Positions 1-8,886 of a stretch of 64,000 nucleotides of DNA are shown piece by piece. The stretch is from positions 179,430 through 243,429 of the forward strand of contig NZ_LMGK01000012.1 of the NCBI RefSeq assembly GCF_001427125.1. Direction: 5' to 3'. The notes beneath the pieces are model-generated. The model did no database searches. It had not been told where the DNA came from and saw only the letters and a program-made list of their open reading frames with translations. Position 1 is the first letter of the stretch. Each line of letters begins with the position of its first letter. Source of the DNA: Pseudomonas sp. Root562. Lineage in GTDB: Bacteria; Pseudomonadota; Gammaproteobacteria; Pseudomonadales; Pseudomonadaceae. Position numbers and translations under genes: made by a program.

Positions 1-82
1 AAGCCAGCTCCCACAGGGATCTATGGTGTTCACGCAACAAGTGATTCACCTTGGACACTGTGGGAGCTGGCTTGCCAGCGAT
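1..82. repeat. REP-type inverted pair (CTGGCTTGCCAGCGAT family), cut by window start
   Basis: The arm at 1-16 (AAGCCAGCTCCCACAG) is the reverse complement of the arm at 59-75, which continues as TTGCCAGCGATG. The pair ends four bases beyond the folA stop codon. The same core recurs at 4620-4665, 4843-4867, 20072-20162 and 49347-49437. This is the arrangement of REPIN elements in fluorescent pseudomonads. It may act as a 3' stabiliser for the folA transcript, which is inference. Confidence 0.85.
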
Positions 83-86
83 GCTT

Positions 87-599
87 TCAAACCTTTTCCC
101 AGACTTCGAAGTTGTACGCTGGCTTACCCTCTACTGCCGGGTTTTCAACGTTGGAAACCAGTGTCCATTCCTTCACATCAAACTCCGGAAACCACGCATC
201 CCCTTCCGGGCTCAGCGCCACGCGCGTCAGGTACAACCGATCGGCCTGCGCCAACCCTTGGGCATACAACTGCGCACCGCCGATCAGCATCAACTCATCG
301 ATGCCCTGCTCCTTCGCCCATTCCTCGGCGCGAACCACCGCGGACTCCAGCGATGGATAAACCTCGGCGCCTTCGAGCACCAGGTCCGCCTGACGGCTGA
401 CCACGATGTTCAAGCGGCCCGGCAACGGGCGACCCAGAGAATCCCAGGTCTTTCGCCCCATGATGATCGGTTTGCCGAGGGTCGTGGCCTTGAAGTATTT
501 GAAGTCCCCCGGCAAGTGCCAGGGCATGCTGTTGTCGACGCCGATCACACGGTTTTCACCGAGGGCTGCGATCAGGCTGAGGGGAAGTGATTTAGTCAT
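87..599 (-). CDS. folA: Dihydrofolate reductase
   Basis: 170 residues, the usual size of bacterial chromosomal DHFR. The enzyme reduces dihydrofolate to tetrahydrofolate with NADPH in the cytoplasm and is the target of trimethoprim. Visible family motifs are LIAALGENRVIGVDNSMPWH with its substrate-loop tryptophan and proline, the NADPH segment IIMGRKTWDSLGRPLPGR, and the second nucleotide segment MLIGGAQLYAQ. The start is the ATG at 599 because the longer open frame upstream has no family similarity. thyA, which regenerates dihydrofolate, lies 12 kb away on the same strand. A divergent gene starts 85 bp upstream, and a REP pair follows directly. Confidence 0.97.
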   Translation of the reverse strand: MTKSLPLSLIAALGENRVIGVDNSMPWHLPGDFKYFKATTLGKPIIMGRKTWDSLGRPLPGRLNIVVSRQADLVLEGAEVYPSLESAVVRAEEWAKEQGIDELMLIGGAQLYAQGLAQADRLYLTRVALSPEGDAWFPEFDVKEWTLVSNVENPAVEGKPAYNFEVWEKV

Positions 600-684
600 G
601 TCGGCGAGGATACCAGAGCCTCGCTTTCGCCGATAAGCGCCACAACGGTTATGCTCACAGCTCATTTGAGCGACGGGATGCCGC

Positions 685-2055
685 GTGACTGAACTGAATA
701 ACCTCTGGCTGACAGAAACCATCCGCCTGCGTGAAGAACACGCCGGCCCCCTGGAAGATCTGGAAGCCAACCGACTGGCCCGCAGCGCCGGGGGCGATTT
801 GCCGTCGCGCATTCAACGCCGCGCCCTGTGGCTGGCGGACCGCGATGGCTTGAGTGCTGCGCTCAAGCACTGGCTGCAAGGTGCGCGACTGGCGTTGATC
901 GTCCTGGCGCTGCTGGCCGTGGTCACCGGCGCAAGCCTGGCCTTCGCCGCGATGGGCGACGGCCTGCACCCGGTGAATGTGTTCTGGGCCTTGGGCAGCC
1001 TGCTCGGGCTCAATCTGATTCTGCTGCTGAGCTGGGCCTTGGGCCTGGCATTTGCCGGCGAACACGGCGCCAGCCTCGGGCGATTGTGGCTGTGGCTGAG
1101 CGAAAAACTCGCCCGGGATGCCAAAGCCGCGCAGCTGGCACCGGCCCTGCTGTTGTTGTTGCAACGCCGCAAGCTCAACCGCTGGGCCGTTGGTGTGCTG
1201 GTCAATGGCTTGTGGTTGCTGGCGATGCTCAGCGCGCTGGTGATCCTGCTGACGTTGATGGCGACCCGACGCTACGGTTTCGTCTGGGAAACCACCATCC
1301 TCAGCGCCGACACGTTTATTGCCGTGACCCAGGCTCTCGGCGCGCTGCCGGCCCTGCTCGGCTTCAGCGTGCCCACCGAGGAAATGATCCGCGCCAGTGG
1401 CGACGCCGCACTCAACATCGAAAGTGCCCGACAAGCCTGGGCCGCGTGGCTGGTAGGCGTATTGCTGGTGTACGGCGTGATACCGCGAATGTTGCTGGCG
1501 CTGTTTTGCCTGTGGCGCTGGAAAACCGGTCAAGCGATGTTGCGCCTGGATTTGAACCTGCCCGGCTACGCGCAGCTGCGCGAGCGACTGATGCCCACCA
1601 GCGAACGTCTGGGCATCAGCGATGCGGCGCCTGAGCAACTGCATCGGGTCGAGAGCGGCCTCAGTGAACAGCAAAGCGACGGTGCGCTGTTGGTCGCCAT
1701 CGAACTGGACAACGAGCGCCCCTGGCCGCCGCAACTGCCGAACAACGTGAGCAACGCAGGGATTCTCGACAGCCGCGAATCCCGGCACAAACTGCTCGAA
1801 CAACTCAGTCGCTTCCCTCCGGCGCGCCTGGCCATCGCCTGCGATCCACGGCGTTCGCCGGATCGCGGCAGCCTGGCGCTGATCGCCGAACTGGCTCGCA
1901 ACGCCAGCGCCACCCGCGTCTGGTTGCTGCAAGCGCCGCACGGTGAAGCGCTGGATGCCGAACGCCTTGGCGACTGGCATGCGGCGCTGCAACAGCTAGA
2001 GCTGCCGTTCGCCGATTGCGCACCGTTGAACTGGCTGGAGACGGGTCATGACTGA
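685..2055 (+). CDS. DUF2868-type membrane protein
   Basis: 456 residues with a GTG start. Four hydrophobic spans are visible: roughly residues 70-95 (ALIVLALLAVVTGASLAFAA), 99-125 (LGSLLGLNLILLLSWALGLA), 172-195 (VLVNGLWLLAMLSALVILLT) and 252-275 (LVGVLLVYGVIPRMLLALF). These sit between a polar N-terminus and a soluble C-terminal third, so it is an inner-membrane protein. It overlaps the following GTPase gene by 8 bp, which implies translational coupling and probably a complex. I recognise the family (DUF2868 paired with DUF3482) but no function is established from sequence. Confidence 0.85.
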   Translation: MTELNNLWLTETIRLREEHAGPLEDLEANRLARSAGGDLPSRIQRRALWLADRDGLSAALKHWLQGARLALIVLALLAVVTGASLAFAAMGDGLHPVNVFWALGSLLGLNLILLLSWALGLAFAGEHGASLGRLWLWLSEKLARDAKAAQLAPALLLLLQRRKLNRWAVGVLVNGLWLLAMLSALVILLTLMATRRYGFVWETTILSADTFIAVTQALGALPALLGFSVPTEEMIRASGDAALNIESARQAWAAWLVGVLLVYGVIPRMLLALFCLWRWKTGQAMLRLDLNLPGYAQLRERLMPTSERLGISDAAPEQLHRVESGLSEQQSDGALLVAIELDNERPWPPQLPNNVSNAGILDSRESRHKLLEQLSRFPPARLAIACDPRRSPDRGSLALIAELARNASATRVWLLQAPHGEALDAERLGDWHAALQQLELPFADCAPLNWLETGHD

Positions 2056-3424
2056 CGCACGCAAGCAGCCCCTGAAACTCGCAGTCGTCGGCCACACCAA
2101 CGTCGGCAAAACCTCGCTGTTGCGCACCCTCACCCGCGATGTCGGTTTCGGTGAAGTGTCCCACCGTCCCAGCACCACACGGCATGTCGAAGGCGCGCGA
2201 TTGTCGGTGGACGGCGAACCGCTGCTCGATCTCTACGACACACCCGGCCTGGAAGATGCCATCGCCCTGCTCGACTACCTTGAACGTCTCGAGCGACCTG
2301 GTGAACGGTTGGACGGTCCGGCCCGCCTGGCGCGCTTCCTCGATGGCAGCGAAGCCCGGCAGCGTTTTGAACAAGAGGCCAAGGTCTTGCGCCAGTTATT
2401 GGCCTCCGATGCCGGTCTCTATGTGATCGATGCTCGGGAACCGGTGCTGGCCAAGTATCGCGATGAGCTGGAAGTGCTGGCCGGTTGCGGCAAACCGTTG
2501 CTGCCGGTGTTGAATTTCGTCAGCAGCGCCAACCATCGCGAACCGGCGTGGCGTGAAGCGCTGGCGCGGTTGGGATTGCACGCACTGGTGCGCTTCGACA
2601 GCGTCGCACCGCCAGAGGATGGCGAGCGCCGACTCTATGAAAGCCTCGCCCTGCTGCTGGAAGCCGCGCGGCCGCAACTGGAACGCTTGATCGCCGACCA
2701 GCAAGCCCAACGCCGGGCGCGCGAGCAAAGTGCGACGCGGCTGATTGCCGAATTATTGATCGATTGCGCGGCATGCCGGCGCAGCGTGGTCAGTGATGCC
2801 GAACAGGAACAGCAAGCCATCGGCGAACTGCGTAAAGCGGTGCGCCAGCGCGAGCAACGCTGCGTCGAGTCCCTGCTCAAGCTTTATGCCTTCCGCCCGC
2901 AGGACGCCGCTGCCAGCGATTTGCCGCTGCTCGATGGCCGCTGGGGCGATGACCTGTTCAACCCCGAAACCCTCAAGCAATTGGGTGTGCGGGTCGGTGG
3001 CGGCATCGCCGCAGGTGCCGCCGCCGGAGCGGGCGTCGACCTGCTGGTCGGCGGCATCACCCTCGGCGCCGCCGCGCTGGCCGGCGCCATCGCCGGCGGC
3101 GCCCTGCAAACCGCGCGCAGCTATGGCAGCCGCTTGCTGGGCAAGCTCAAGGGCCAGCGTGAGCTGACGGTCGATGACAACGTATTGCGACTGTTGGCCC
3201 TGCGGCAACGACAACTGCTGCAAGCACTCAATGCCCGCGGACATGCGGCGATGGACAGCATCCAGGTGGCAACGCCTCAGGACAAGACCTGGCGCGAGGG
3301 CAAACTGCCCGAGGCCCTGAACAAGGCACGGGCGCATCCGCAATGGTCGTCACTCAATGCGCATGCGAAGTTGAATCAGGCGGAACGGCAGGAGCAGGTT
3401 GAGGTGTTGGCACAACAGCTTTAG
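2048..3424 (+). CDS. GTPase with C-terminal DUF3482-type region
   Basis: 458 residues. A TRAFAC-type P-loop GTPase domain occupies the N-terminus: G1 is GHTNVGKT at residues 15-22 and G3 is DTPGLEDA near residue 60. A charged, coiled-coil-like middle follows. Near residues 315-360 there is a Gly/Ala-rich hydrophobic stretch (GGGIAAGAAAGAGVDLLVGG and following) that probably inserts into or contacts the membrane. Its start overlaps the DUF2868 gene, so the two are co-translated. A GTPase acting on or with the membrane partner is the likely arrangement. Its process is unknown, and it should not be equated with Era or MnmE, which have other C-terminal domains. Confidence 0.88.
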   Translation: MTDARKQPLKLAVVGHTNVGKTSLLRTLTRDVGFGEVSHRPSTTRHVEGARLSVDGEPLLDLYDTPGLEDAIALLDYLERLERPGERLDGPARLARFLDGSEARQRFEQEAKVLRQLLASDAGLYVIDAREPVLAKYRDELEVLAGCGKPLLPVLNFVSSANHREPAWREALARLGLHALVRFDSVAPPEDGERRLYESLALLLEAARPQLERLIADQQAQRRAREQSATRLIAELLIDCAACRRSVVSDAEQEQQAIGELRKAVRQREQRCVESLLKLYAFRPQDAAASDLPLLDGRWGDDLFNPETLKQLGVRVGGGIAAGAAAGAGVDLLVGGITLGAAALAGAIAGGALQTARSYGSRLLGKLKGQRELTVDDNVLRLLALRQRQLLQALNARGHAAMDSIQVATPQDKTWREGKLPEALNKARAHPQWSSLNAHAKLNQAERQEQVEVLAQQL

Positions 3425-3471
3425 CGGCCGGGACAATTATGGTGTCTGGAGTGACGCGTTTTTAACATTGA

Positions 3472-3897
3472 TCACTGCCAACCCAGCTTCAGGTATTCCC
3501 GCACCAACGCATTGACCCGAGTCCGATCCGTACGATTGGCACGGCCGTCGTTGTCCACATCAGTGCACAGCACAATCTCGAAAGCTCCATCGTTGTCGAG
3601 GTCATGAACAGCAGCCTTGTAGACGATGTTGGGGCCTTCATGGAAATGCAGCCGCACCGATTCCGGCGTTGCATTGCCGGTCGGGCTCAGCGAAAACATG
3701 CGCAGATGCCGTTCCTCACCCTCACCGGTGTTGAACCATCTGCACTTGAAGTAATGAGAGCCAAAGTTTTTCAGCCGCAGAACTTCATTGTCCGAGGCTT
3801 CACGCAGCCATTGTTCATCTTCAAAAAACAGCAACCGCAGCGTATCTGCGTCCCCGTTTCCACTTCGATCCTGTGCAATCACTTTCAAATAACGCAT
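3472..3897 (-). CDS. Small protein with acidic DxDxDG-type loops
   Basis: 141 residues. The start is the ATG at 3897, preceded by AAGGAAG at good spacing; the upstream in-frame ATG at 3942 has no such site. Acidic loops resembling calcium-binding dockerin, EF-hand or FG-GAP loops are visible: DRSGNGDAD near the N-terminus, then DLDNDGAFE and DVDNDGRAN close together near the C-terminus. The last part (TRVNALVREYLKLGW) looks helical. There is no signal peptide, so it is probably cytoplasmic. The gene stands alone between two oppositely arranged transcription units. I do not recognise a named family; calcium binding is inferred only from the loops. Confidence 0.75.
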   Translation of the reverse strand: MRYLKVIAQDRSGNGDADTLRLLFFEDEQWLREASDNEVLRLKNFGSHYFKCRWFNTGEGEERHLRMFSLSPTGNATPESVRLHFHEGPNIVYKAAVHDLDNDGAFEIVLCTDVDNDGRANRTDRTRVNALVREYLKLGWQ

Positions 3898-3983
3898 ACA
3901 TGTTCTTCCTTGTGAAAGGCTCAGCTTGAGCGCTGCCAACAAGGTGAACCATGCATGTTTTTCTCAATCAGTCGTCAGATTGC

Positions 3984-4550
3984 TCAGCAAATCTCGCGGG
4001 ACAAAACCGCGACCGCCTTGCGCTTCAACACGCCCAGGTCCATCACCGGCACATGCATCTGTTTCGCCATTTCATCCCAATGGCGCATGCGCAAGCTCAC
4101 GGCGCACAACGGGTCCTGCTCGAATGCATCGGCTTCGGTTTCAGTCATCACCCCACCCTGATATCCCAGGGTCCGGCGACTGGCTTCGCTCAAACGCTCG
4201 TAGTACCCGGGCTCCCTCAATGTCAGATAACGCTTGGCCTGGACGTGATACTCCACCAGCCGTGCCATGCGCTCACTGAAGCCCGCCCGACGCAAATAGT
4301 CAGCGCCCAGCCGCTCATGGCTGACCACACCGAAGCCGTCCATGTTCTCGGTGCTTTCGCCGCAAATATGCCCGATGTCATGGAAGAACGCGGCGAGCAC
4401 CACTTCATCATCGAAACCTTCGGCCATCGCCAGCTCGGCGGCCTGGGACATGTGCTCGATCTGCGACACCGGCTCGCCGATGTAATCGTCGGTGCCGAAG
4501 CGTTCGTACAGCCCGAATACCTCAGTAATCACCTGCTCGTTGCGGCCCAT
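3984..4550 (-). CDS. PhnZ-like HD-domain oxygenase associated with phosphonate genes
   Basis: 188 residues, HD-domain fold. The start at 4550 follows a GGGGA ribosome site; the in-frame ATG at 4565 lacks one. The ligand pattern is Y23, E26, H33, H57-D58, H78, H102 and D159. This reproduces, one or two residues offset, the set described for the mixed-valent di-iron oxygenase PhnZ, including the YxxE pair ahead of the first histidine (YIGEPVSQIEH). PhnZ cleaves 1-hydroxy-2-aminoethylphosphonate to glycine and phosphate after PhnY hydroxylates 2-aminoethylphosphonate. The upstream genes encode a matching phosphonate-type transporter. No phnY, phnW or phnX lies in the window, so the exact substrate is inference. 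A plain HD phosphohydrolase is the alternative. Confidence 0.85.
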   Translation of the reverse strand: MGRNEQVITEVFGLYERFGTDDYIGEPVSQIEHMSQAAELAMAEGFDDEVVLAAFFHDIGHICGESTENMDGFGVVSHERLGADYLRRAGFSERMARLVEYHVQAKRYLTLREPGYYERLSEASRRTLGYQGGVMTETEADAFEQDPLCAVSLRMRHWDEMAKQMHVPVMDLGVLKRKAVAVLSREIC

Positions 4551-4619
4551 CGGAAATTCCCCCATCAGTGAAGTTTGTGGTGAAGGGTAGACCGCTATCG
4601 CTGCGATGCGGCGACCCGA

Positions 4620-4867
4620 CAAGCCAGCTCCCACAGGGTTCACGGTGGGGCTTGCCAGCGATGGCAGCCTGACAACCGACCCATCTCTTTTGGATGTGCC
4701 CAATCCAATGGTAGGAGCGAGCCTGCTCGCGATGGCGGCTTCACTTCAACAGGTGTGTTGACTGTTCTACCGCTATCGCGAGCAAGCTCACTCCTACAGG
4801 GGATCTTCAGTGGTTGGAAATCCCGATCACACCGGGAACCACTGTGGGAGCTGGCTTGCCAGCGATG
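4620..4867. repeat. Cluster of three REP-type repeats filling the gap
   Basis: The 341-base gap between the HD gene and the binding-protein gene holds little besides repeats. At 4620-4665 there is a CTGGCTTGCCAGCGAT-type pair with a damaged second arm (GTGGGGCTTGCCAGCGATGG). At 4710-4800 a second family forms an inverted pair with arms GTAGGAGCGAGCCTGCTCGC and CGCGAGCAAGCTCACTCCTA. At 4843-4867 there is a single copy of the first family. No promoter for the HD gene is obvious, so it may be read through from the transporter operon. Confidence 0.85.
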
Positions 4868-4891
4868 AGGCCCTGTCAGCCGATGAAGATC

Positions 4892-5917
4892 TTACTTGGC
4901 CGCCACTTTCTCCGACTTGCCGTCATAGCGCTTGCGCCATTCACTCAGGATCTGGTCGCGGTTCTTCGAAGCCCAGGCAAAGTCGTTCTTGATCAAGCGC
5001 TGTTCGTAGTCGGCTGGCAATTCAGTCTGCGGCTTGGCAATGCCCGGCTGCGCAAGCACCGCGAAGTTCTCCTTGTAGAGCTCCATTGCCTCAGGGCTTG
5101 CCGAGAAGTCAGCGAGTTTTTTCGCCGCTTCTTCGTGGGCAGTGCCTTTGATTACCGCCGTCGCTTCGATCTCCCAGCCCAGGCCTTCTTTCGGCAGGAT
5201 GATGTCCAGCGGTGCGCCCTGGCGCTTCAACTGAACAGCCGGGTATTCGAAGGAAATACCAATCGGAAACTCACCCGCCGCCGCCAGTTTGCAAGGCTTG
5301 GAACCGGAGTGAACGTACTGGCCGATGTTCTGGTGCAGGCCGTCCATGTACGCCCAGCCCTGCTTCTCGCCGAAGGTTTGCAGCCAAGCGCTGACGTCGA
5401 GGAAACCGGTGCCGGACGACGCCGGGTTTGGCATGACGATCTTGCCTTTGTACTCAGGCTTGGTCAGGTCCTGCCAGCTCACAGGCTTGGTCAGGCCCTG
5501 CTTCTCAGCTTCGACGGTGTTGAAGCAAATGGTCGCCGCCCACACGTCCATGCCGACCCAGGCTGGCGGGTTGGCGGCGTCGCGGTAGTTGGCGCCGATC
5601 TTGCCCAGGTCTTTCGGCGCGTAGCTTTGCAGCATGCCTTGCTGATCGAGGATCGCCAGGCTTGAAGCGGCCAGGCCCCAGACGGCGTCGGCCTGCGGGC
5701 GGTCTTTTTCTGCCAGCAGCTTGGCGGTGATGATCCCGGTGGAGTCACGCACCCACTTGATCTCGACGTCCGGATTGGCTTTTTCGAAGGCTTGCTTATA
5801 AGTCTTCAGTTGTTCGGCTTCGAGGGCGGTGTACACCGTCAACTCGGTTTTCGCCGCAAAGGCGTTCAGGCTGAAAGCGGTGAGGACAGCAGCGGCCAGG
5901 GCCATAGGCTTGAACAT
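4892..5917 (-). CDS. Periplasmic substrate-binding protein of a 2-aminoethylphosphonate-type ABC transporter
   Basis: 341 residues. A Sec signal peptide is clear (MFKPMALAAAVLTAFSLNAF, cleavage near AFA-AKT). The mature protein begins TELTVYTALEAEQLKTY, the start typical of the binding-protein family shared by ferric-iron (FbpA-like) and 2-aminoethylphosphonate transporters. The start at 5917 is preceded by AGGA. It is the third gene of the operon, 38 bp after the permease. Phosphonate as ligand is inferred from the neighbouring PhnZ-like gene and LysR regulator. Iron or another small anion cannot be excluded from sequence alone. Confidence 0.88.
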   Translation of the reverse strand: MFKPMALAAAVLTAFSLNAFAAKTELTVYTALEAEQLKTYKQAFEKANPDVEIKWVRDSTGIITAKLLAEKDRPQADAVWGLAASSLAILDQQGMLQSYAPKDLGKIGANYRDAANPPAWVGMDVWAATICFNTVEAEKQGLTKPVSWQDLTKPEYKGKIVMPNPASSGTGFLDVSAWLQTFGEKQGWAYMDGLHQNIGQYVHSGSKPCKLAAAGEFPIGISFEYPAVQLKRQGAPLDIILPKEGLGWEIEATAVIKGTAHEEAAKKLADFSASPEAMELYKENFAVLAQPGIAKPQTELPADYEQRLIKNDFAWASKNRDQILSEWRKRYDGKSEKVAAK

Positions 5918-5955
5918 GATCTTTTCCTGTTTTTGAGTTGAGGGGTTGTACGGTT

Positions 5956-7680
5956 TCAATGGCCGGGCGCGGTCTGCCGCCAGGCCTGTGAGCGGCGCAG
6001 CAAACCGCGCGAAGCCCAGGCCAGCAGCAGGGAAACGCCCGCCGAAGTGAACAGAATCAGGGTCGACATCGCCGCCGCGCCGCCGACGTTGCCGGCGTCG
6101 TCCATGTTCAGTACCGCCACTGCCGCGAGAATGGTGTCGGGGCTGTAGAGGAAGATCGCCGCCGAGACGGTGGTCATGGCCGAGACGAACAGGTAGCGCA
6201 CGATGTCCAGCAGCGCCGGCAGACAAATCGGCACGGTCACGCGCCAGTAGTGGCGGTACAGCGGTGCCTTGAGCGACAGCGCGGCGGCTTCGAACTCGCC
6301 ATCGAGTTGGCGCAGCGCGGTGGTGGCGGTCATTTGCGCAGTGGTCAAATAGTGAGCAATGGTGCAAACCACCAGCAAGGTCATGGTCCCGTAGAGCACA
6401 TGCAGCGGGTTGCCGGTGAGGTTGAAGAAGAAGACGTAACCCAATCCGAGTACCAGACCCGGCACCGCCATCGGTACGAAACTGAGCATGCGCAGTGTCA
6501 TATTCAAGCCGCGCTGGCCTTTGGTTTTTTCCATCAGATAGGCGCCGGTGAAGATCAGGACGCTACCGATCAGCGCGGTACACAAAGCCATCTTCACGCT
6601 GTTGCCGTACGCCAGCCAGCCGCCGCCCGCGGTGTCATTGAACTGGTAATGGTTGAGCGACAGCGACAGGTTGTAAGGCCAGAATTTCACCAGCGAAGAG
6701 AACACCGCCATGCCGAACACCAGCAGCAATGTGGCGCAGATCAGCAGCACGACGGCCAGATAGCAGCTGTCGCGCAGCGTCGACGGCAAAGGCTTGAATA
6801 CTTGGGCGCGACCGCTCATTGAATCGCCATGACGCCGACGCAACCAGGCATCGACCGCGAAGCTGAACAGCGCCGGCAGCAACAGGACCATGCCGATCAG
6901 CGCACCGCGACCGAATTGCTGTTGGCCAACCACGGCTTTGTAGGCTTCCAGCGCCAGTACCTGATAGTCGCCACCGACCACCACGGGCACACCGAAGTCG
7001 GTGATGGTCAGGGTGAACACCAGGCAGAACGCGGCGAAAACCGCCTGACGGGTCGCCGGCCAGGTGATGCTGCGAAACGCCTTTGCGGGACCGGCGCCCA
7101 TGCTGGAAGCCGCATCGAACAGTCGCGCATCCGCCAGGGACAAGGCCGACAGCAGGATCATCAATGCGTGTGGGAAGGTGTAGATCACCTCACCCAGAAC
7201 GATGCCCCAGAAGCCATAGATGTTGTCCGAGAGCAGGCCGCGCAACATACCCTGATTGCCGAACAGGTAAACAAGGGCGATGCCGGGCAACATCGAAGGC
7301 GCCATCAATGGCAGCAAAGAGATGCCGCGCCAGAGGCCTTTACCGGGAATCAATGTGCGTTGCAGCGCGTAGGCAAAGAGGTAGGCCAGCGGTACGACGA
7401 TGGAGGCGACGCTGAGGGAAACCTTCAGGCTGTTACCGAGCAACCAGTGGAAGTTGTCGCTGGTCACCAGTTCTTGCGCAGCGAGCCAGCCACCGCCCTG
7501 CCCGGCCTCCGCGCTGAAACCACGCCAGAAGATCGCCAGCAACGGCATCAACACCGCAACGCCGAGCAACCCCAACAAGAGGACCTTGCCGCCAACCACG
7601 AAGACGCGGTCGCCCAGCTCGGCACGGGAAATCTGCCGAACCTGCTTGTGGGGCAGCGGCAGCGCGATGTTCACGCTCAT
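5956..7680 (-). CDS. ABC permease, two permease domains fused
   Basis: 574 residues, about twice a usual ABC permease, with about a dozen hydrophobic spans. Two binding-protein-dependent permease modules are joined head to tail. The first contains the EAA-like loop LADARLFDAASSMGAGPAKA; the second contains LRQLDGEFEAAALSLKAPLY. A single chain can therefore form the whole transmembrane pore, as in ferric-iron (FbpB-like) and 2-aminoethylphosphonate permeases. Its ATG overlaps the stop of the ATPase gene by one base, so the two are translationally coupled. It acts in the inner membrane. Confidence 0.92.
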   Translation of the reverse strand: MSVNIALPLPHKQVRQISRAELGDRVFVVGGKVLLLGLLGVAVLMPLLAIFWRGFSAEAGQGGGWLAAQELVTSDNFHWLLGNSLKVSLSVASIVVPLAYLFAYALQRTLIPGKGLWRGISLLPLMAPSMLPGIALVYLFGNQGMLRGLLSDNIYGFWGIVLGEVIYTFPHALMILLSALSLADARLFDAASSMGAGPAKAFRSITWPATRQAVFAAFCLVFTLTITDFGVPVVVGGDYQVLALEAYKAVVGQQQFGRGALIGMVLLLPALFSFAVDAWLRRRHGDSMSGRAQVFKPLPSTLRDSCYLAVVLLICATLLLVFGMAVFSSLVKFWPYNLSLSLNHYQFNDTAGGGWLAYGNSVKMALCTALIGSVLIFTGAYLMEKTKGQRGLNMTLRMLSFVPMAVPGLVLGLGYVFFFNLTGNPLHVLYGTMTLLVVCTIAHYLTTAQMTATTALRQLDGEFEAAALSLKAPLYRHYWRVTVPICLPALLDIVRYLFVSAMTTVSAAIFLYSPDTILAAVAVLNMDDAGNVGGAAAMSTLILFTSAGVSLLLAWASRGLLRRSQAWRQTAPGH

Positions 7681-8756
7681 CAGGCAAACACCTGCAGGCT
7701 GCGCGGCGGCAAGGCAACCATGATCTGCTGCGCGCCAAGACGTGGCATGGCTTCCGGTGCCAGCTCAGCCAACAAAGCGTGGCCCGGCAGGTGATCGAGT
7801 TCGAAGCTCATGCGGCAGCGGTTGCCAAGGAAGGTGATTTCGCGAACCTTGGCCGGGAACAGGTTTTCCTCGTGTACCAGCGGGTTGACGTTGATCGCTT
7901 CCGGGCGGCAGAACAAACGCCCCGACGTAGTCTTGGCGCTGTCATCGGCCAGACGCAGGTTCATCGCGCCAACCCGAGCGTGGCTGTCACTGCTGCGCTG
8001 AAACGGCAGCCAGTTGCCCTGACCGACGAACTCCGCCACGAACGGCGTGGCCGGGCGGTTGTAGATTTCCTGCGGCGTGGCGTACTGCTCGACCTTGCCG
8101 TTGTTCATCACGGCGATACGGTCGGCCATCAGCATGGCCTCGTCCTGATTGTGGGTCACCATCAGGGTGGTGATGCCGAGGCTGCGTTGCAGTTGGCGCA
8201 GCTCAGTGCACAGGTGCTCACGGACCCGGGCGTCGAGGGCCGACATCGGTTCGTCGAGCAGCAACAGCGAAGGTGCCGGGGCCAGGGCGCGGGCCAGGGC
8301 GACGCGTTGCTGCTGGCCGCCGGACAATTGCCCCGGATATTTTTTCTCGCTGCCGCTCAGGCCGACCAGCTCCAGCATCTGCCCGACGCGCTGCCGCACT
8401 TGATCGCGGCCGCTGCCGGTCAGGCCGTAGGCAATGTTCGCTTCGACGGTGAGATTGGGGAACAGTGCGTAGGACTGGAACAGAATGCCGTAGTCCCGCG
8501 CTTGAGGTGCCAGGTGGGAAACGTCACGCTCGCCGAGATACAACTCGCCGCTGTCCTGCTTTTCCAGACCGGCAATGCAACGCAACAGGGTGGTTTTGCC
8601 GCAACCCGAAGGACCGAGCAGGCACACCAGCTCGCCTGCCGCCACGTCGAGAGACACGTTGTCCAGCGCGGTGAACGCACCAAAGCGTTTCTGTACGCCG
8701 CGCACCTTCATCGGTACGCCGGGGTTGGTCAGGGCAGTGGCGATCAAATTGTTCAT
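7680..8756 (-). CDS. ABC transporter ATP-binding protein, 2-aminoethylphosphonate type
   Basis: 358 residues. Walker A is GPSGCGKTT at 48-56, the signature is [15 protein letters not shown], and Walker B is LLLLDEPMSALDARVR, followed by the switch histidine in MVTHNQDEA. A C-terminal extension of about 100 residues resembles a TOBE-type regulatory domain, as in other polyamine, iron and phosphonate importers. It is the first gene of the ATPase-permease-binding protein operon. A GAGG ribosome site precedes the start at 8756. A long palindromic repeat separates it from the LysR gene. Confidence 0.93.
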   Translation of the reverse strand: MNNLIATALTNPGVPMKVRGVQKRFGAFTALDNVSLDVAAGELVCLLGPSGCGKTTLLRCIAGLEKQDSGELYLGERDVSHLAPQARDYGILFQSYALFPNLTVEANIAYGLTGSGRDQVRQRVGQMLELVGLSGSEKKYPGQLSGGQQQRVALARALAPAPSLLLLDEPMSALDARVREHLCTELRQLQRSLGITTLMVTHNQDEAMLMADRIAVMNNGKVEQYATPQEIYNRPATPFVAEFVGQGNWLPFQRSSDSHARVGAMNLRLADDSAKTTSGRLFCRPEAINVNPLVHEENLFPAKVREITFLGNRCRMSFELDHLPGHALLAELAPEAMPRLGAQQIMVALPPRSLQVFA

Positions 8757-8886
8757 GGACGGACCTCATCTGGCAGATGAAAGCCATCCTAGGTTTGTAA
8801 TGAGTCCGTCATATGGCAGCCAGGCAAAAACTGCCGATAGTGGTATTCGGGAATTTGGGGTTATTGGACAAGGACTAACTTGTGCC

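Noticed and set aside
4892..7680. Ferric-iron (Fbp/Afu-type) transporter as the main call
   Set aside because: The binding protein and fused permease do resemble iron importers, but the adjoining PhnZ-like oxygenase and LysR regulator favour phosphonate. Iron is kept as the alternative.
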